A stretch of 64,000 bases of DNA from an uncultured Dehalococcoidia bacterium (GCA_951812795.1 OX638325.1:124001-188000); one strand, 5' to 3'. Shown: positions 17,695-28,005, numbered from the stretch's first letter. Notes: generated by a model from the sequence alone, not told the origin. Made by a program: numbers and translations.

Positions 17695-19032
17695 TTGCAC
17701 GGAGAATCGTTACTTTACTTATCCGCTGAGCTGATTATCATGCTCGCGATCATCCTCGTCGCCGCTAAGGTAGGTGGCGAGATCGCTGAGCGATACCTCA
17801 AAATTCCGGCGCTCATCGGCGAACTAGGTGTCGGAATCCTTATTGGACCCAGCGCGCTAGGGGGGATGCGCTTTTTCGACAGGATCGGCCCGGTCTTCCA
17901 CGAAGTCGGTCCCTTCATCGCTGAATCAGCAACTCATGCCAGCGATGTGGTCGAACCCGCGATTCCCTTCACCCTCTACTTCGTGGGACAACTCGGCGCC
18001 GTATTGCTGCTGTTTGAAGCCGGACTCGAGACTGACCGCAAGCAGTTCCTAAAATTCATACGCCCAGCGACTGTTGTCGCCCTAGGTGGCGTGATATTCC
18101 CGTTTGCACTGGGGGCAATGGTCACATTGTGGTTCGGATACGCCAATTTCGACTCAATCGAAGAAGCGATACCGGCATTGTTTGTCGGCGCGATCCTGAC
18201 CGCGACCTCCGTCGGAATTACCGCACGAGTGCTCGGGGACATCAGTCGGCTCGACTCTATTGAAGGGGTCATCATATTGGCCGCTGCGGTGGTCGACGAC
18301 GTCCTTGGAATCGTCCTCGTAGCAATCGTCGTCGGAATCGAAGCAGATGGTTCAGTTTCAGGATCTTCGGTTGCCTTGTTGATCGTCAAAGCCGTCGGTT
18401 TCTGGCTCGGATTGACACTGATCGGAAGCCTTCTGGCCAACCGCATTTCAAGAATGACGATGTGGTTCAAATCTGATGGCGCGACGTTGGTGCTCGCCAT
18501 TACTCTCGCATTCATCGCTGCGAGCGTTGCCGAAGTCTACTTCGGACTGGCCATGATCATCGGCGCATTCTCGATGGGTTTGGCGCTGTCGGCAACGGTG
18601 CTGAAGGAGTACACCATCTTCGCCATCCGCAACGGCGGCAGCGTTTTGATCCCGGTCTTCTTCTGCATAATCGGCATGCAAGTTGATCTAACGGCAGTCT
18701 GGGAATCAGACAATCTCCTCCAGCTATCGTTGTTTGCGTTGGTTGTCACCTTCGTAGCAATCATTTCCAAAGTGGCAGGAGCCGGTCTACCCGTCATGGC
18801 TATCGGATTTGGCAAACGCCGAGCTTGGCGTATCGGCCTAGGAATGTTGCCCCGAGGCGAAGTCGCACTGATCGTCGCCGAGATTGGCCGCGCCAGCGGA
18901 ATTATCGACCGCGACATATTCACGGTGGCAATCGTCATGACGGTGGTTACTACTATCATCGCTCCGATATTCCTCGTCCGTGCATTCGGGAATACCCGAA
19001 AACGTAGACGCCCGACTGTCCGAGCCCATTGA
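17695..19032 (+). CDS. Cation:proton antiporter (CPA2/Kef-type membrane component)
   Basis: The protein is a 445-residue integral membrane exchanger of the monovalent cation:proton antiporter-2 group, with about 12-13 hydrophobic segments. Family marks include LKIPALIGELGVGILIGPSA near the start, VGAILTATSVGITARVL and the core AAAVVDDVLGIVLVAIVVG, where the DD pair is the ion-binding aspartate region. RRAWRIGLGMLPRGEVALIV is in the C-terminal third. It lacks the cytosolic NAD-binding (TrkA-N/RCK) domain of KefB/C. Start is TTG 17695. Transport of Na+ or K+ against H+ cannot be distinguished from sequence alone. Confidence 0.88.
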   Translation: MHGESLLYLSAELIIMLAIILVAAKVGGEIAERYLKIPALIGELGVGILIGPSALGGMRFFDRIGPVFHEVGPFIAESATHASDVVEPAIPFTLYFVGQLGAVLLLFEAGLETDRKQFLKFIRPATVVALGGVIFPFALGAMVTLWFGYANFDSIEEAIPALFVGAILTATSVGITARVLGDISRLDSIEGVIILAAAVVDDVLGIVLVAIVVGIEADGSVSGSSVALLIVKAVGFWLGLTLIGSLLANRISRMTMWFKSDGATLVLAITLAFIAASVAEVYFGLAMIIGAFSMGLALSATVLKEYTIFAIRNGGSVLIPVFFCIIGMQVDLTAVWESDNLLQLSLFALVVTFVAIISKVAGAGLPVMAIGFGKRRAWRIGLGMLPRGEVALIVAEIGRASGIIDRDIFTVAIVMTVVTTIIAPIFLVRAFGNTRKRRRPTVRAH

Positions 19033-19086
19033 TGCACGGCGTTCGAAATTGAACGCTTCGCCGTATATCATTTAGCGCTCAAACCC

Positions 19087-19161
19087 GCCCCCGTAGCTCA
19101 GTGGATAGAGCACCGGCCTCCGAAGCCGGGTGCGTGAGTTCGATCCTCACCGGGGGCGCCA
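19087..19161 (+). tRNA. tRNA-Arg (anticodon CCG)
   Basis: The acceptor strands GCCCCCG (19087-19093) and CGGGGGC (19151-19157) pair fully. The D stem is GCTC/GAGC. The anticodon stem CCGGC/GCCGG encloses loop CTCCGAA, giving CCG, which reads CGG. The T arm is GTGAG-TTCGATC-CTCAC. G73 and an encoded CCA end (19159-19161) are present. A weak promoter-like TATATC is about 20 nt upstream, and a GCGTTC/GAACGC inverted repeat precedes it. The addB-like gene begins 10 nt after the CCA. Confidence 0.96.
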
Positions 19162-19171
19162 CTTAACGTCT

Positions 19172-22100
19172 ATGGCTGACCAACTTAGAAATCACGCACA
19201 GACCTCTACCAGCGCTAACGGCGAACCGTTAGTTGCCCACCTTTCAAACATCATCCAAAAAATCCGAGCTCGCACTTCTCTTTCGAAAATCCTCGTCGTC
19301 ACACCTTCCAGCTACTCAGCATTCTTCCTCAAACGAGCAGTCACAGACAATATCTGTCGAAACAACGGTAGGGGCCTCTTCAACGTCGAATTCATGCGCA
19401 TCGACGATGTTGCCGACATCTTGTTCGACGCATCCATCGATCGACCAGACAAACCAACCCTGTCCGACCTGATTGGCTTTGAGCTCGTCCACAATGCCAT
19501 CGGAAACCTTAGCATCGACGGCCCTCTAAGCGAACACACCGAGAACGAATCCACCATCGCGGCGGTCCAACGCACCATTCAACAACTCGACCTTCTCGAC
19601 TCCGGTGCCGATAACGCACTCAAACGAATCGTCGCCATCACCAACTTACCTCTGTATCGCCAACTCAGCGACATACATCGCCGATTCAAGTTGGATGCTG
19701 AATGTTACATGACCCCCGCCGAGAAATCGCGAATCGCCGCGAATATTGCCGCAGACGAACCAGGGTTCGTGTCCAAGATTCTCGCACCCGACATCATTCT
19801 GCTTCGCGCTCCCGTGCCGCCCGATGTTCACACCGTGTTGTGGGAAACCCTCCAGACACTACCGAACGCCGATACTGTATCGATCCTCGCCGAAACCAGT
19901 GCCGTTACAAATGGTGCTCCAACGGAACGAAACGTTCGGTTCTACTCGGCCGCAGGGACTGTCGACGAACCCAGAGCATTGATCCGCAACATCATGGCTG
20001 ACGCCCGCAACGGGATCAAGTTTGGACAGATCGCCGTCTTCTATCCATCTGCCGATTACGCATCACGTATCAAAGACGCACTCGATTTCGCAGAGATCCC
20101 GAACTGTGGCCCATCCACCAAGACCCTCGCCGGAACCCCCGCGGGCAGATTCGTCTCTAGTTTCATCGCAATGCTCTCCGACGGTATGCGCCGCCAATCC
20201 TTCGCGGCTTGGACAAGCACATCGCCGGTTGTTTACCCGATCACAAATTCTCGCGTCCCTTCAGTTCTTTGGGAAATCGCAACTCGAGACGCCAAGATTT
20301 CACGCTTCACGGACCAGAGCGATTGGGAGAACGCACTCGACCGTTACGCAAGAAGCTTGGATCGTCGCGCCCGCCGAATCGAATCCGGCGCCGACGAAGG
20401 AACCGACAAAACCGATCCTGAATCCCTGAAAGACACCGCGCGAAACGCCCGTTTTCTAAAACGATTCATCAACGACCTGGCAGACATTGCCGACACGCAA
20501 GACATAATCAGTTGGTCAGGATGGTCGGAGTGGATGCGCAAGGTCATCGAGACCTACCTGGCACCTAACGATGACGACATCGATGGACTCGACCAGGTCC
20601 ATGAAGGGCTCACCCAGATCGGCCAACTCGACGCCGTCAGCCAATCCCACGTCGATCGCGGCAAGTTTTCACGCACCGTCCAACGTCTCCTTCGCAAAAG
20701 AGTCGGCGCATCATCCGGTTGGGGAAAATCCGTCCTCGTCGCACCGCTTAACGCTGGCACCGCCAACGCGTTCAAAACAATCCACATCCTCGGCATGTCC
20801 GAAGGCGTATTGCCGGGACCGGGTAGAACAGATCCGTTGCTCTCGGACCACCTGCGACAGGTTCTCGACCCAAACTGCGAAAGGGTTCTAACCCGAGCGA
20901 AACAACTCGAACTCGAACGAGCTATGTTCCAGATGGCACGCTCCAGTGCGCCTATCAACCATTTCTATTGGAACAAAGCCATCACGGGCACCACCAACGA
21001 ATCTTACCCGTCACCGTGGTTCGTTGACGAAGTCCAGAAAGCCAACGGGCAGACAAACATCCCCGTCAAGTCACTGATGGACCCGGAAAGCCAACTTGCC
21101 GAATCAGTTGTCCCGCTGGCCGAATTCCATTCGCGCAATCATGTCCCGGCCTCAACTTACGAATTTGACCTACTAGACGTCGCGATCCAATCTCAATCAG
21201 AATCAACTCGAAGCCAAATCCTGCGTCAACCTTCCTCCGAACCGCTCAGAGCAGGCCACGCCGTCGCGCAAGCGAGACGCAGCGGCGTTTTCGGACCTTT
21301 CGACGGAGGCGTCGGCACATCCCTCGTCAACACCATGTCGGAATGGCGCACATCCGCGACCGCTCTCGAAAACTACGCAACATGCCCGTATCGATTCTTC
21401 TTGGCAAACGAACTGAGAGTAACAGAGAGAGTCGATCCCGAAGAGTCACTCGAACTCTCTGCGCTCGACCGCGGAACTCTCGTCCACAAAATCCTCGAAA
21501 ACTACCTTGAACTCCATGGTGTCGATCTCACCGTTCAAGGCCAGCAAGCCCTCCGAGAAGTCGCAATTGCCGAAATCGACCGCTTCCAGACCGAAGAATT
21601 CATCGGATTCAACTCAATCTTCGAACTGGAGAAGGTGAAACTCCTGCAGGAGCTCGAAACTTGGCACCGCACCGGCCTACAGAAGTTGGTCGGTTACGAC
21701 GCTGAGTTCATGACCGAACAATCGTTCGGTAGGGAAGACGATTACGGCCAAGTGGAACTCGATGACGGTTTCACGATCAAACTTCGAGGGCAGATCGACC
21801 TCATCGCCATATCTCTTAACCGAGAGCGAGCAAGGGTTCTAGATTTCAAAACTGGGAGAACTAGCTACAGCGATATCGACAAAGATGTCACCGATGCCGG
21901 GCGCAAGCTGCAACTTCCCATCTACTCGAAGGCCGCGTTCGAGATTCTCGGCGGTTCCATCGATATCGACGCGGCCTATTGGTTCGTCTTCCTCTCAGGA
22001 GCCGATGAATTCCGTCCCAAAAACTACGCATCCTTCGAAAGCGCGATGAAGGAATTTCGCCCTGTCGTCGCCACTATCATGGGCGGAATCCGAGCCGGTT

Positions 22101-22279
22101 CCTTCCCCGCCAGACCCGGCGATCGCCTGAGCTACGGCGAAGTCAAATCCTGGAAAAACTGCAATTTCTGCGCTTACGACACGGTCTGCAGCTCCAACAG
22201 ATTGACCGAGTGGAACCGAAAAAAAACGGCGTCCGTACTCCAAGACTACGTGACTCTCGCCGAGAAACCCAAAAAGTGA
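19172..22279 (+). CDS. addB: AddB-like exonuclease subunit with PD-(D/E)XK nuclease and Fe-S cysteines
   Basis: This 1035-residue protein is probably the second subunit of an AddAB-type helicase-nuclease that resects double-strand breaks for RecA. The C-terminal nuclease has ARVLDFKTGRTSY with the preceding GQIDLIAI. Four cysteines, Cys738 (CPYRFF), Cys997, Cys1000 and Cys1006 (CNFCAYDTVC), match the C-xn-CxxCx5C iron-sulfur staple of AddB. The N-terminal helicase-like part starts SKILVVTPSSYSAFFLKRAV and shows no Walker A GKT, so the ATPase is probably inactive here. ATG 19172 was chosen because the longer frame runs into the tRNA. It is translationally coupled to the next gene by GTGA. Confidence 0.85.
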   Translation: MADQLRNHAQTSTSANGEPLVAHLSNIIQKIRARTSLSKILVVTPSSYSAFFLKRAVTDNICRNNGRGLFNVEFMRIDDVADILFDASIDRPDKPTLSDLIGFELVHNAIGNLSIDGPLSEHTENESTIAAVQRTIQQLDLLDSGADNALKRIVAITNLPLYRQLSDIHRRFKLDAECYMTPAEKSRIAANIAADEPGFVSKILAPDIILLRAPVPPDVHTVLWETLQTLPNADTVSILAETSAVTNGAPTERNVRFYSAAGTVDEPRALIRNIMADARNGIKFGQIAVFYPSADYASRIKDALDFAEIPNCGPSTKTLAGTPAGRFVSSFIAMLSDGMRRQSFAAWTSTSPVVYPITNSRVPSVLWEIATRDAKISRFTDQSDWENALDRYARSLDRRARRIESGADEGTDKTDPESLKDTARNARFLKRFINDLADIADTQDIISWSGWSEWMRKVIETYLAPNDDDIDGLDQVHEGLTQIGQLDAVSQSHVDRGKFSRTVQRLLRKRVGASSGWGKSVLVAPLNAGTANAFKTIHILGMSEGVLPGPGRTDPLLSDHLRQVLDPNCERVLTRAKQLELERAMFQMARSSAPINHFYWNKAITGTTNESYPSPWFVDEVQKANGQTNIPVKSLMDPESQLAESVVPLAEFHSRNHVPASTYEFDLLDVAIQSQSESTRSQILRQPSSEPLRAGHAVAQARRSGVFGPFDGGVGTSLVNTMSEWRTSATALENYATCPYRFFLANELRVTERVDPEESLELSALDRGTLVHKILENYLELHGVDLTVQGQQALREVAIAEIDRFQTEEFIGFNSIFELEKVKLLQELETWHRTGLQKLVGYDAEFMTEQSFGREDDYGQVELDDGFTIKLRGQIDLIAISLNRERARVLDFKTGRTSYSDIDKDVTDAGRKLQLPIYSKAAFEILGGSIDIDAAYWFVFLSGADEFRPKNYASFESAMKEFRPVVATIMGGIRAGSFPARPGDRLSYGEVKSWKNCNFCAYDTVCSSNRLTEWNRKKTASVLQDYVTLAEKPKK

Positions 22280-25200
22280 CATTGACCGCCCCTACATCTT
22301 TGGTCTCCCCAACCTCGATGACCGATGCCGACGCGTTGTCGGTGATCACCACTGATCTAGAATCCAGCATCTACGTCGAAGCAGGGGCGGGCACCGGCAA
22401 GACGCACTCGCTCGTACAACGCATCACCGCACTGCTGAAGCGCGGCACACCCATTGACCAGATCATAGCGATCACCTTTACACGCGCTGCCGCGGCGGAA
22501 CTCCGGTCACGCATCAGGGGCGAACTCGAAAATCTTCGCGCCGAAAATCCCCAAAACGAACACGTCGCCAAAGCCCTCGAAGGCATCGATACCGCCGCCT
22601 TTCAGACCATAGATTCCCTCGTCTACTCCGTCTTGCAAGACCATCCTCTCGATGCCAACCTGCCGCCAGCGATCGAAATCCAGGACGGCTTCTCGCAACT
22701 TCAGATGTTCCTAGAGCGGTGGCAAACGTGGTCCGTCGAACAACTCGAATCCAACGAAACCTTCGCCGACACGCTATACTCCGCCTTCCGATTGGATCTA
22801 ACTAAACCCTTCACCAAGCTTCGAGACTTGGCCAAATCGTTAAACGAAAAACACGCCCAATTGCAAATCGCAGAATTCGATTCACCTCCACGCTCAGCTC
22901 TAACAGTCCTACGTAATCTCCAATCCGAGTTCGAAAACATTCGCATCATCGGTAATTCGTGCCCCGATCCAGATGACAAACTCTTCGTGAAATTCGAAAA
23001 GGCGCTCGATTGGTACACAAACTACGTCGAAGGCAGCGAAGTCAAAACCGAGATCGAAGCTGAAGAGCTTCTCATTACCTGGCCCAACATCAAATTTGGC
23101 AATTTGGGCACTCCAGGCAACTGGGGCGGCAAATCCGGAAAAGATGCCGCACTTGAGGCGATAAATGCGCTCGTCGACGCGATCACAGATGCAATCACCG
23201 TAGCGCGCACACATGCCGCCGCAAAATTGACCAATGACGCGATTCGCTTCGTCAATGCCATCGTCCAAGAACGCAGACGCGCCGGAACCGTCTCTTACTA
23301 TGATACGCTCGTCTGGCTCATCGATTTACTTGATAAACGCGGCGACATCCGGCGGAGCATCCAAGACCGATACAGGTACGTTCTCGTCGATGAGTTTCAG
23401 GACACCGACCCCGACCAGGTACGCCTCGTTCGGCTCCTCACAGTACCGCCAGGCGAAACCAAAATTCGGCCGGGTGCGCTCTTCATCGTCGGCGACCCGA
23501 AACAATCGATATACGGCTTCCGAGGAGCCGAGGTAACCGTGAGCCAATCCGTCAAAGACGACATCACCGCGTCAGGTGGTAGGTATCTCACGCTGACCGA
23601 GAACCGCCGATCAACGCGGCCCATAATCGAATGGGTGAACCACACCTTCGGCAAATGGATGTCCGCCGAACCCGACCAAGCCGACTACATCCGCCTAAAA
23701 CAAGCCGGCGATACCGCCACACGCGATGACTTTGGTGCCGTATTCCACTTTGGCAAACCGAACGACGAAAAAGGGATCAACGTTGGCACGATTCGCGAGT
23801 TCGACGCCAAGGAAGTCGCCACAATTGCCCGTGCCGTCTGTGCAGGACAACTCAGCGTCAGGGATCGCCAGAAAGACAACCAAGAACGCCCATCACACGC
23901 TGGTGACCTCACCATACTGACTCGCGCCCGATCGAACTGGAACCTATACAAGAATGAACTCGAAAATCTCGGCGTCCCGTTCTCCGCGTTGATCGGCGGT
24001 TCGGCTGTTCTCGATACGCAAGAATTCAGAGACATACTCAACTGCCTCAAAGCCATCGACGATCCATCGGATCAACCGGCGACCGTCGGAGCCCTGAAAT
24101 CGATCTTCTTCGGATGCAACGACCAAGACCTGTTCGCATGGGCAAACGCAAACGGCAAATTCAGCTGTACGGCGGACCTACCCGATCTTTCTGACGACAC
24201 TGAGCCGATCCGAAGAGCCATGGAATTACTCAGGCATTTCAACGCTCTAAGCCACAACCTCCAACCTGCGATCCTGATCGAGCAACTCATCCGAGAACGC
24301 CAAACCCGAGAGTTGATGTTCCTCGAACCCGACCCCGAACCGGGTCTACGCCGCCTAGACCTTGTAGTCGAACTCGCCAGAAACTTCAGCGAAGAAGGCG
24401 CAACGTCTTTGCGGGACTGCATCAATCGTTTCAACCAATACAAAGACGCTGACCAAGATATCCGTGAACAACCGGCCCACGAGTTCGATCAAGGCAAGAT
24501 CCGCCTAATGACGATGCACGCCGCTAAGGGCCTCGAATTCCCCATCGTCATCCTCGCAGACTTGGCCAGCGGAGAGTCGAACGACAATCCAACGCTTCTG
24601 ATCGACGATTCCAAGGTCGATGCCGAAGCCAACATCGGAATCAATCTAGGCGGAGGCATTGACTTCCGCGTGGGCAATTACCAAGAACTCCGAGACAAAG
24701 ACAAAGCCGCCGATGCCTTGGAGAAAACCCGCCTCGTCTACGTCGCTGCAACTCGTGCTCGTGACCACCTGTTCGTGAGTCGAAACCGCAAGCAAACCGA
24801 CCGCAAAACAAACGCAGCAAAGATCGATGAATACGTTGGCGGCGAAGATTCGTCACTATGGTCACCGGTCCCGCCAGAGTGGCAGTCTCTCCAGTACAAA
24901 CACCAACCGCCCAACCAAGAATCCGAAACGACGCACCGGTTCGAAGATCGCGAATCTTGGTCACTGAATCACCAGAACACGCTCGCAACCGCATCCACCC
25001 GTCCGTGGATCTCCCCAAGCAGCATCAAAACGGGAGCCGATGCAGAAGTCCCTGAATCTGCCGTAAAACCAGATGATTTCACTGCTCGTTATGAGAGCGA
25101 CCTCGCAGGTCGGGGCCGCGCCGCAACCAACATCGGTAGCGCCGTGCACGCGGCCATTCAACGTGTTCTGGAATCCCAGAATCCCAACGTCGAGCAGATC

Positions 25201-25671
25201 GCCCGGAGCGAAGCAGAAAGACACGGTGTAATCGAAAACGCCGACGAGGTGGCAAGCCTCACATCCGCGACGATTCGGATGCCGCTACTTCAACACGCGT
25301 CATCGCTAAAACCCAGAGATGTCTGGATCGAAACCCCAGTCGCCGTTGCCATAAACACGCCCGACGCAGAGGTGAAAACCATCGAAGGCCGAGTCGACCT
25401 CATCTATCGCCGACCCGACGGCACGCTCGGAATCGCCGACTTCAAGACTGACCGGTCCTTCAATCGTTCGATCTCCGAAATGGCAGAGCCTTACATCCCG
25501 CAACTTGGGGCATATGCCTACGCCGTCCATAAAGCCACCGGCATTCCCGTTACAGAGGCCACCATTCTATTCTCCCGGTTGGCCGCCGACATCGATGGAG
25601 AAGGCGACTACCGCTTGCCCGATGTCCAAATGGCAATCGAATTGGCGTTAAAGTTGGCTTCAACGCAATAA
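22276..25671 (+). CDS. addA: AddA-like UvrD/RecB helicase-nuclease
   Basis: This is a 1131-residue SF1A helicase fused to a RecB-type nuclease. Walker A is EAGAGTGKTHS (Lys42). Then come VDEFQDTDPDQVRLVRLL (motif II), GDPKQSIYGFRGAEV (III), TENRRSTRPIIEW (IV), MTMHAAKGLEFPIVIL (V) and RLVYVAATRARDHLFVS (VI). The C-terminal nuclease has GSAVHAAIQRVL, EGRVDLIYRR and IADFKTD, then QLGAYAYAV. The GTG at 22276 overlaps the addB stop (22277-22279) and is in frame. An ATG at 22318 is an alternative. Together with the preceding gene it should form the break-repair complex. AdnAB is less likely because only one subunit has a complete motor. Confidence 0.9.
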   Translation: MTLTAPTSLVSPTSMTDADALSVITTDLESSIYVEAGAGTGKTHSLVQRITALLKRGTPIDQIIAITFTRAAAAELRSRIRGELENLRAENPQNEHVAKALEGIDTAAFQTIDSLVYSVLQDHPLDANLPPAIEIQDGFSQLQMFLERWQTWSVEQLESNETFADTLYSAFRLDLTKPFTKLRDLAKSLNEKHAQLQIAEFDSPPRSALTVLRNLQSEFENIRIIGNSCPDPDDKLFVKFEKALDWYTNYVEGSEVKTEIEAEELLITWPNIKFGNLGTPGNWGGKSGKDAALEAINALVDAITDAITVARTHAAAKLTNDAIRFVNAIVQERRRAGTVSYYDTLVWLIDLLDKRGDIRRSIQDRYRYVLVDEFQDTDPDQVRLVRLLTVPPGETKIRPGALFIVGDPKQSIYGFRGAEVTVSQSVKDDITASGGRYLTLTENRRSTRPIIEWVNHTFGKWMSAEPDQADYIRLKQAGDTATRDDFGAVFHFGKPNDEKGINVGTIREFDAKEVATIARAVCAGQLSVRDRQKDNQERPSHAGDLTILTRARSNWNLYKNELENLGVPFSALIGGSAVLDTQEFRDILNCLKAIDDPSDQPATVGALKSIFFGCNDQDLFAWANANGKFSCTADLPDLSDDTEPIRRAMELLRHFNALSHNLQPAILIEQLIRERQTRELMFLEPDPEPGLRRLDLVVELARNFSEEGATSLRDCINRFNQYKDADQDIREQPAHEFDQGKIRLMTMHAAKGLEFPIVILADLASGESNDNPTLLIDDSKVDAEANIGINLGGGIDFRVGNYQELRDKDKAADALEKTRLVYVAATRARDHLFVSRNRKQTDRKTNAAKIDEYVGGEDSSLWSPVPPEWQSLQYKHQPPNQESETTHRFEDRESWSLNHQNTLATASTRPWISPSSIKTGADAEVPESAVKPDDFTARYESDLAGRGRAATNIGSAVHAAIQRVLESQNPNVEQIARSEAERHGVIENADEVASLTSATIRMPLLQHASSLKPRDVWIETPVAVAINTPDAEVKTIEGRVDLIYRRPDGTLGIADFKTDRSFNRSISEMAEPYIPQLGAYAYAVHKATGIPVTEATILFSRLAADIDGEGDYRLPDVQMAIELALKLASTQ

Positions 25672-25721
25672 CGAACTCATTCGCCAGGCATCGTTCTTCG
25701 AGTCAAGGAGATAACGCAACT

Positions 25722-26552
25722 ATGGATCTACTGCAAGGCAAGAAAGCTCTAATTACCGGCTCCCGGCGAGGTATTGGTGCCGGAATCGCACGTGTCTTCG
25801 CCGAAAACGGCGCCGATGTCGGCATCAACGACATCGAACGCGACGAAAATGCCGACAACATCGTCGCTGAGATCGAAGCGATGGGACGCGTCGCAACCTC
25901 GCACCAAGCGGATGTCGGAAGCGCCTATGATCGCACCCGCATGTTCGACGACTTCATTGCGACCCACGGCCAGATCGACATCCTAGTCAACAACGCCGTC
26001 GCATCCGCTGACCCGCACTTCACCGAAATCACCGAAGACTTCTGGGACTTCCTAGTCGGACACGCGCTCAAGGGATATCTCTTCTGTTCGCAGCGCGCCG
26101 TGAAGGAGATGATCAGACAGGGCAGTGGCGGGCGCATCATCTCCATCTCCAGCGTCCACAGCTATCGCGCGTGGCCCCAAGACACGGTCTACGGCATCGT
26201 CAAAGCCGGCCTCAATCGCATGGCTATCAGCATGGCTGTGGACCTCGCAGGTACTGGCATCACCTCCAACTGCGTTGCACCCGGCTACATCGACAGCCGT
26301 GTACTCTCGCCGGAGCTAGAGCACACTCGTGGCCAACTCGAAGGCTATGTCGACTATGCGCGCGACTACATCCCCAACCGCCGCGGCGGAGTCCCTCGCG
26401 ACATCGCCAACGCCTGCCTGTTCCTCGCCTCGGACCTTGGGGACTATGTGAACGGCCAAACAATCACAGTTGACGGCGGTTTCCTTGCGGGTGGCGTGCC
26501 GCCGGAATCCGTACCGCTAGAACCTGGCATGCCCGGTGCCGCCGAGCAATAG
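25722..26552 (+). CDS. Short-chain dehydrogenase/reductase (SDR)
   Basis: This is a 276-residue classical SDR. The cofactor loop is GSRRGIGAGIARVF near the N-terminus, with NDIERDE after beta-2. NNAVAS replaces the usual NNAG. The catalytic set is Ser in ISISSVHS and YGIVK (Tyr-x3-Lys). The C-terminal VNGQTITVDGGFLAGG is typical. Substrate is unknown and sugar or hydroxy-acid oxidation is plausible. The gene follows addA by 50 nt with AAGGAG upstream of ATG 25722, and may be co-transcribed with the peptidase downstream. Confidence 0.88.
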   Translation: MDLLQGKKALITGSRRGIGAGIARVFAENGADVGINDIERDENADNIVAEIEAMGRVATSHQADVGSAYDRTRMFDDFIATHGQIDILVNNAVASADPHFTEITEDFWDFLVGHALKGYLFCSQRAVKEMIRQGSGGRIISISSVHSYRAWPQDTVYGIVKAGLNRMAISMAVDLAGTGITSNCVAPGYIDSRVLSPELEHTRGQLEGYVDYARDYIPNRRGGVPRDIANACLFLASDLGDYVNGQTITVDGGFLAGGVPPESVPLEPGMPGAAEQ

Positions 26553-26586
26553 GAAACCCATTCGTCACAGCGCAGGAGCTACCAAT

Positions 26587-28005
26587 ATGGAATCAGTCCT
26601 CCAACATATCGAAGATAACGTCGATCGCTCGTTGGAAACCCTTTTCACGCTAGTCCGACAACCTAGTGTCTCTGCACAACGCCTAGGCTTCGACCGCGCC
26701 CCGCCCCTCGTCGCCGAAATCTTTACCGAACACGGATTCGATGCCCAGATCCTCGAAGCACCCAACGATGGATTGCCATCCGTATACGGCTATGCCCCAG
26801 CTGACAAAGAAGCATTCCACCGCGCTCAGAATCTCGCGGGCATCGACAATCCACCCGACGACCCGCCAACGTTGATGCTCTACGTCCACTACGACGTTCA
26901 GCCGAGTGATCCCATCGAACTCTGGGAAACCGACCCGTTCGAACCAACACGAAAAGACGACCGCCTCTACGGCCGCGGGATGTCCGACGACAAAGGCAAT
27001 ATCGCCGCACGTCTCGCCGTCATCAACGCTTTCCGGGATGAATGGGGTGGGCTGCCGTGCAACATCAAGATTTTCGCCGAGGGCGAAGAGGAGTCTGGAT
27101 CGCCGAATCTCCCAGGATTGATAGTCGAGCACGCGGACAAGCTCGCAGCCGACGCTTGCATCTGGGAGGGCGGAGGTCGAAACGCTCAAAATCGACCCCT
27201 CATCTACCTAGGCCTAAAGGGCGTGCTTGCGGTCGAACTCTCGGTGGCGTTACTGAACGGCGACGCTCACTCGTCGTACGCAACCGTTCTTCCGTCAGCC
27301 GCGTGGTCTCTCATCAACGCGCTCAACTCCGTCAAAGACCCTTCCGACGACCGCATCCTGATCGACGGCTTCTACGACGACATCCGCGAATCGACCGCCG
27401 AAGAAGATCGTGCGCTCGCCAACTTGCCAGACGACTCCGATGAGTGGCGTGAGACGTTCGGCAACGCCTCGTTCGTCGCCGGACTCGGCTCCGAAGACCT
27501 CCCACGCAAACATCTCTTCATGCCCACCGCAAATGTCGCTGGTCTCGATGCGGGATATCAAGGTCAAGGCATGAAGACCGTTTTGCCTGCAAAAGCCACC
27601 GCCAAAATGGACTTCAGGCTCGTCCCAGACATGCGTCCCGACGATATCTTCGCCAAGTTCCGCCGTCACCTGGATCGTCACGGATTCGAAAACGTCGACC
27701 TTAATCTGATCAGCGGCGTCCATCCTTTCCGAACCGACATGTCCTCCAAATGGGCGCGAATGGCCATCGAAACCTCCGAAGAGACCTACGGCAAGCAAGC
27801 CGTCATCTACCCGACGATGGCTGGCTCTGGACCCATGTACGACTTCGGCGGAGTCCTCGGCATCCCTGTAACATCAGCCGGCATCGACCATCCGACCCAT
27901 AAAATCCACGCCCCAAACGAGAACATCACCGTTGACGACTTCGTCCTCGGAGCGAAGAATATCGCCCGTCTGGTGCAACGCTTTGCCGCCGAATGGCGGT
28001 CCTAG
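26587..28005 (+). CDS. M20 family metallopeptidase (dipeptidase/deacylase-like)
   Basis: The 472-residue protein belongs to the M20/M28-like peptidase group of carnosine-type dipeptidases. Zinc-site motifs are visible: LYVHYDVQPSDP, then YGRGMSDDKGNIAARLA, and AEGEEESGSPNL, where the Glu-Glu pair includes the general base. A final metal His is in TSAGIDHPTHKIHAPNE. The middle lid domain holds residues about 210-330. ATG 26587 was chosen because the upstream open frame overlaps the SDR gene, and a CAGGAG site precedes it. It ends 45 nt before the promoter of the broken toxin-antitoxin locus. Confidence 0.9.
   Translation: MESVLQHIEDNVDRSLETLFTLVRQPSVSAQRLGFDRAPPLVAEIFTEHGFDAQILEAPNDGLPSVYGYAPADKEAFHRAQNLAGIDNPPDDPPTLMLYVHYDVQPSDPIELWETDPFEPTRKDDRLYGRGMSDDKGNIAARLAVINAFRDEWGGLPCNIKIFAEGEEESGSPNLPGLIVEHADKLAADACIWEGGGRNAQNRPLIYLGLKGVLAVELSVALLNGDAHSSYATVLPSAAWSLINALNSVKDPSDDRILIDGFYDDIRESTAEEDRALANLPDDSDEWRETFGNASFVAGLGSEDLPRKHLFMPTANVAGLDAGYQGQGMKTVLPAKATAKMDFRLVPDMRPDDIFAKFRRHLDRHGFENVDLNLISGVHPFRTDMSSKWARMAIETSEETYGKQAVIYPTMAGSGPMYDFGGVLGIPVTSAGIDHPTHKIHAPNENITVDDFVLGAKNIARLVQRFAAEWRS

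Noticed and set aside
17976..18515. Minus-strand frames inside the antiporter gene
   Set aside because: The plus-strand protein has the full antiporter signature, and the antisense reading shows no recognisable domains.
22210..22275. Upstream extension of the AddA frame inside addB
   Set aside because: GTG at 22276 overlapping the addB stop is the natural coupled start. The extra residues are basic and unlike the family.
19172..25671. Assignment as AdnAB or a phage/defence nuclease
   Set aside because: Only one protein has a complete helicase motor, and the cysteine pattern of the partner is that of AddB. No defence genes adjoin the pair.
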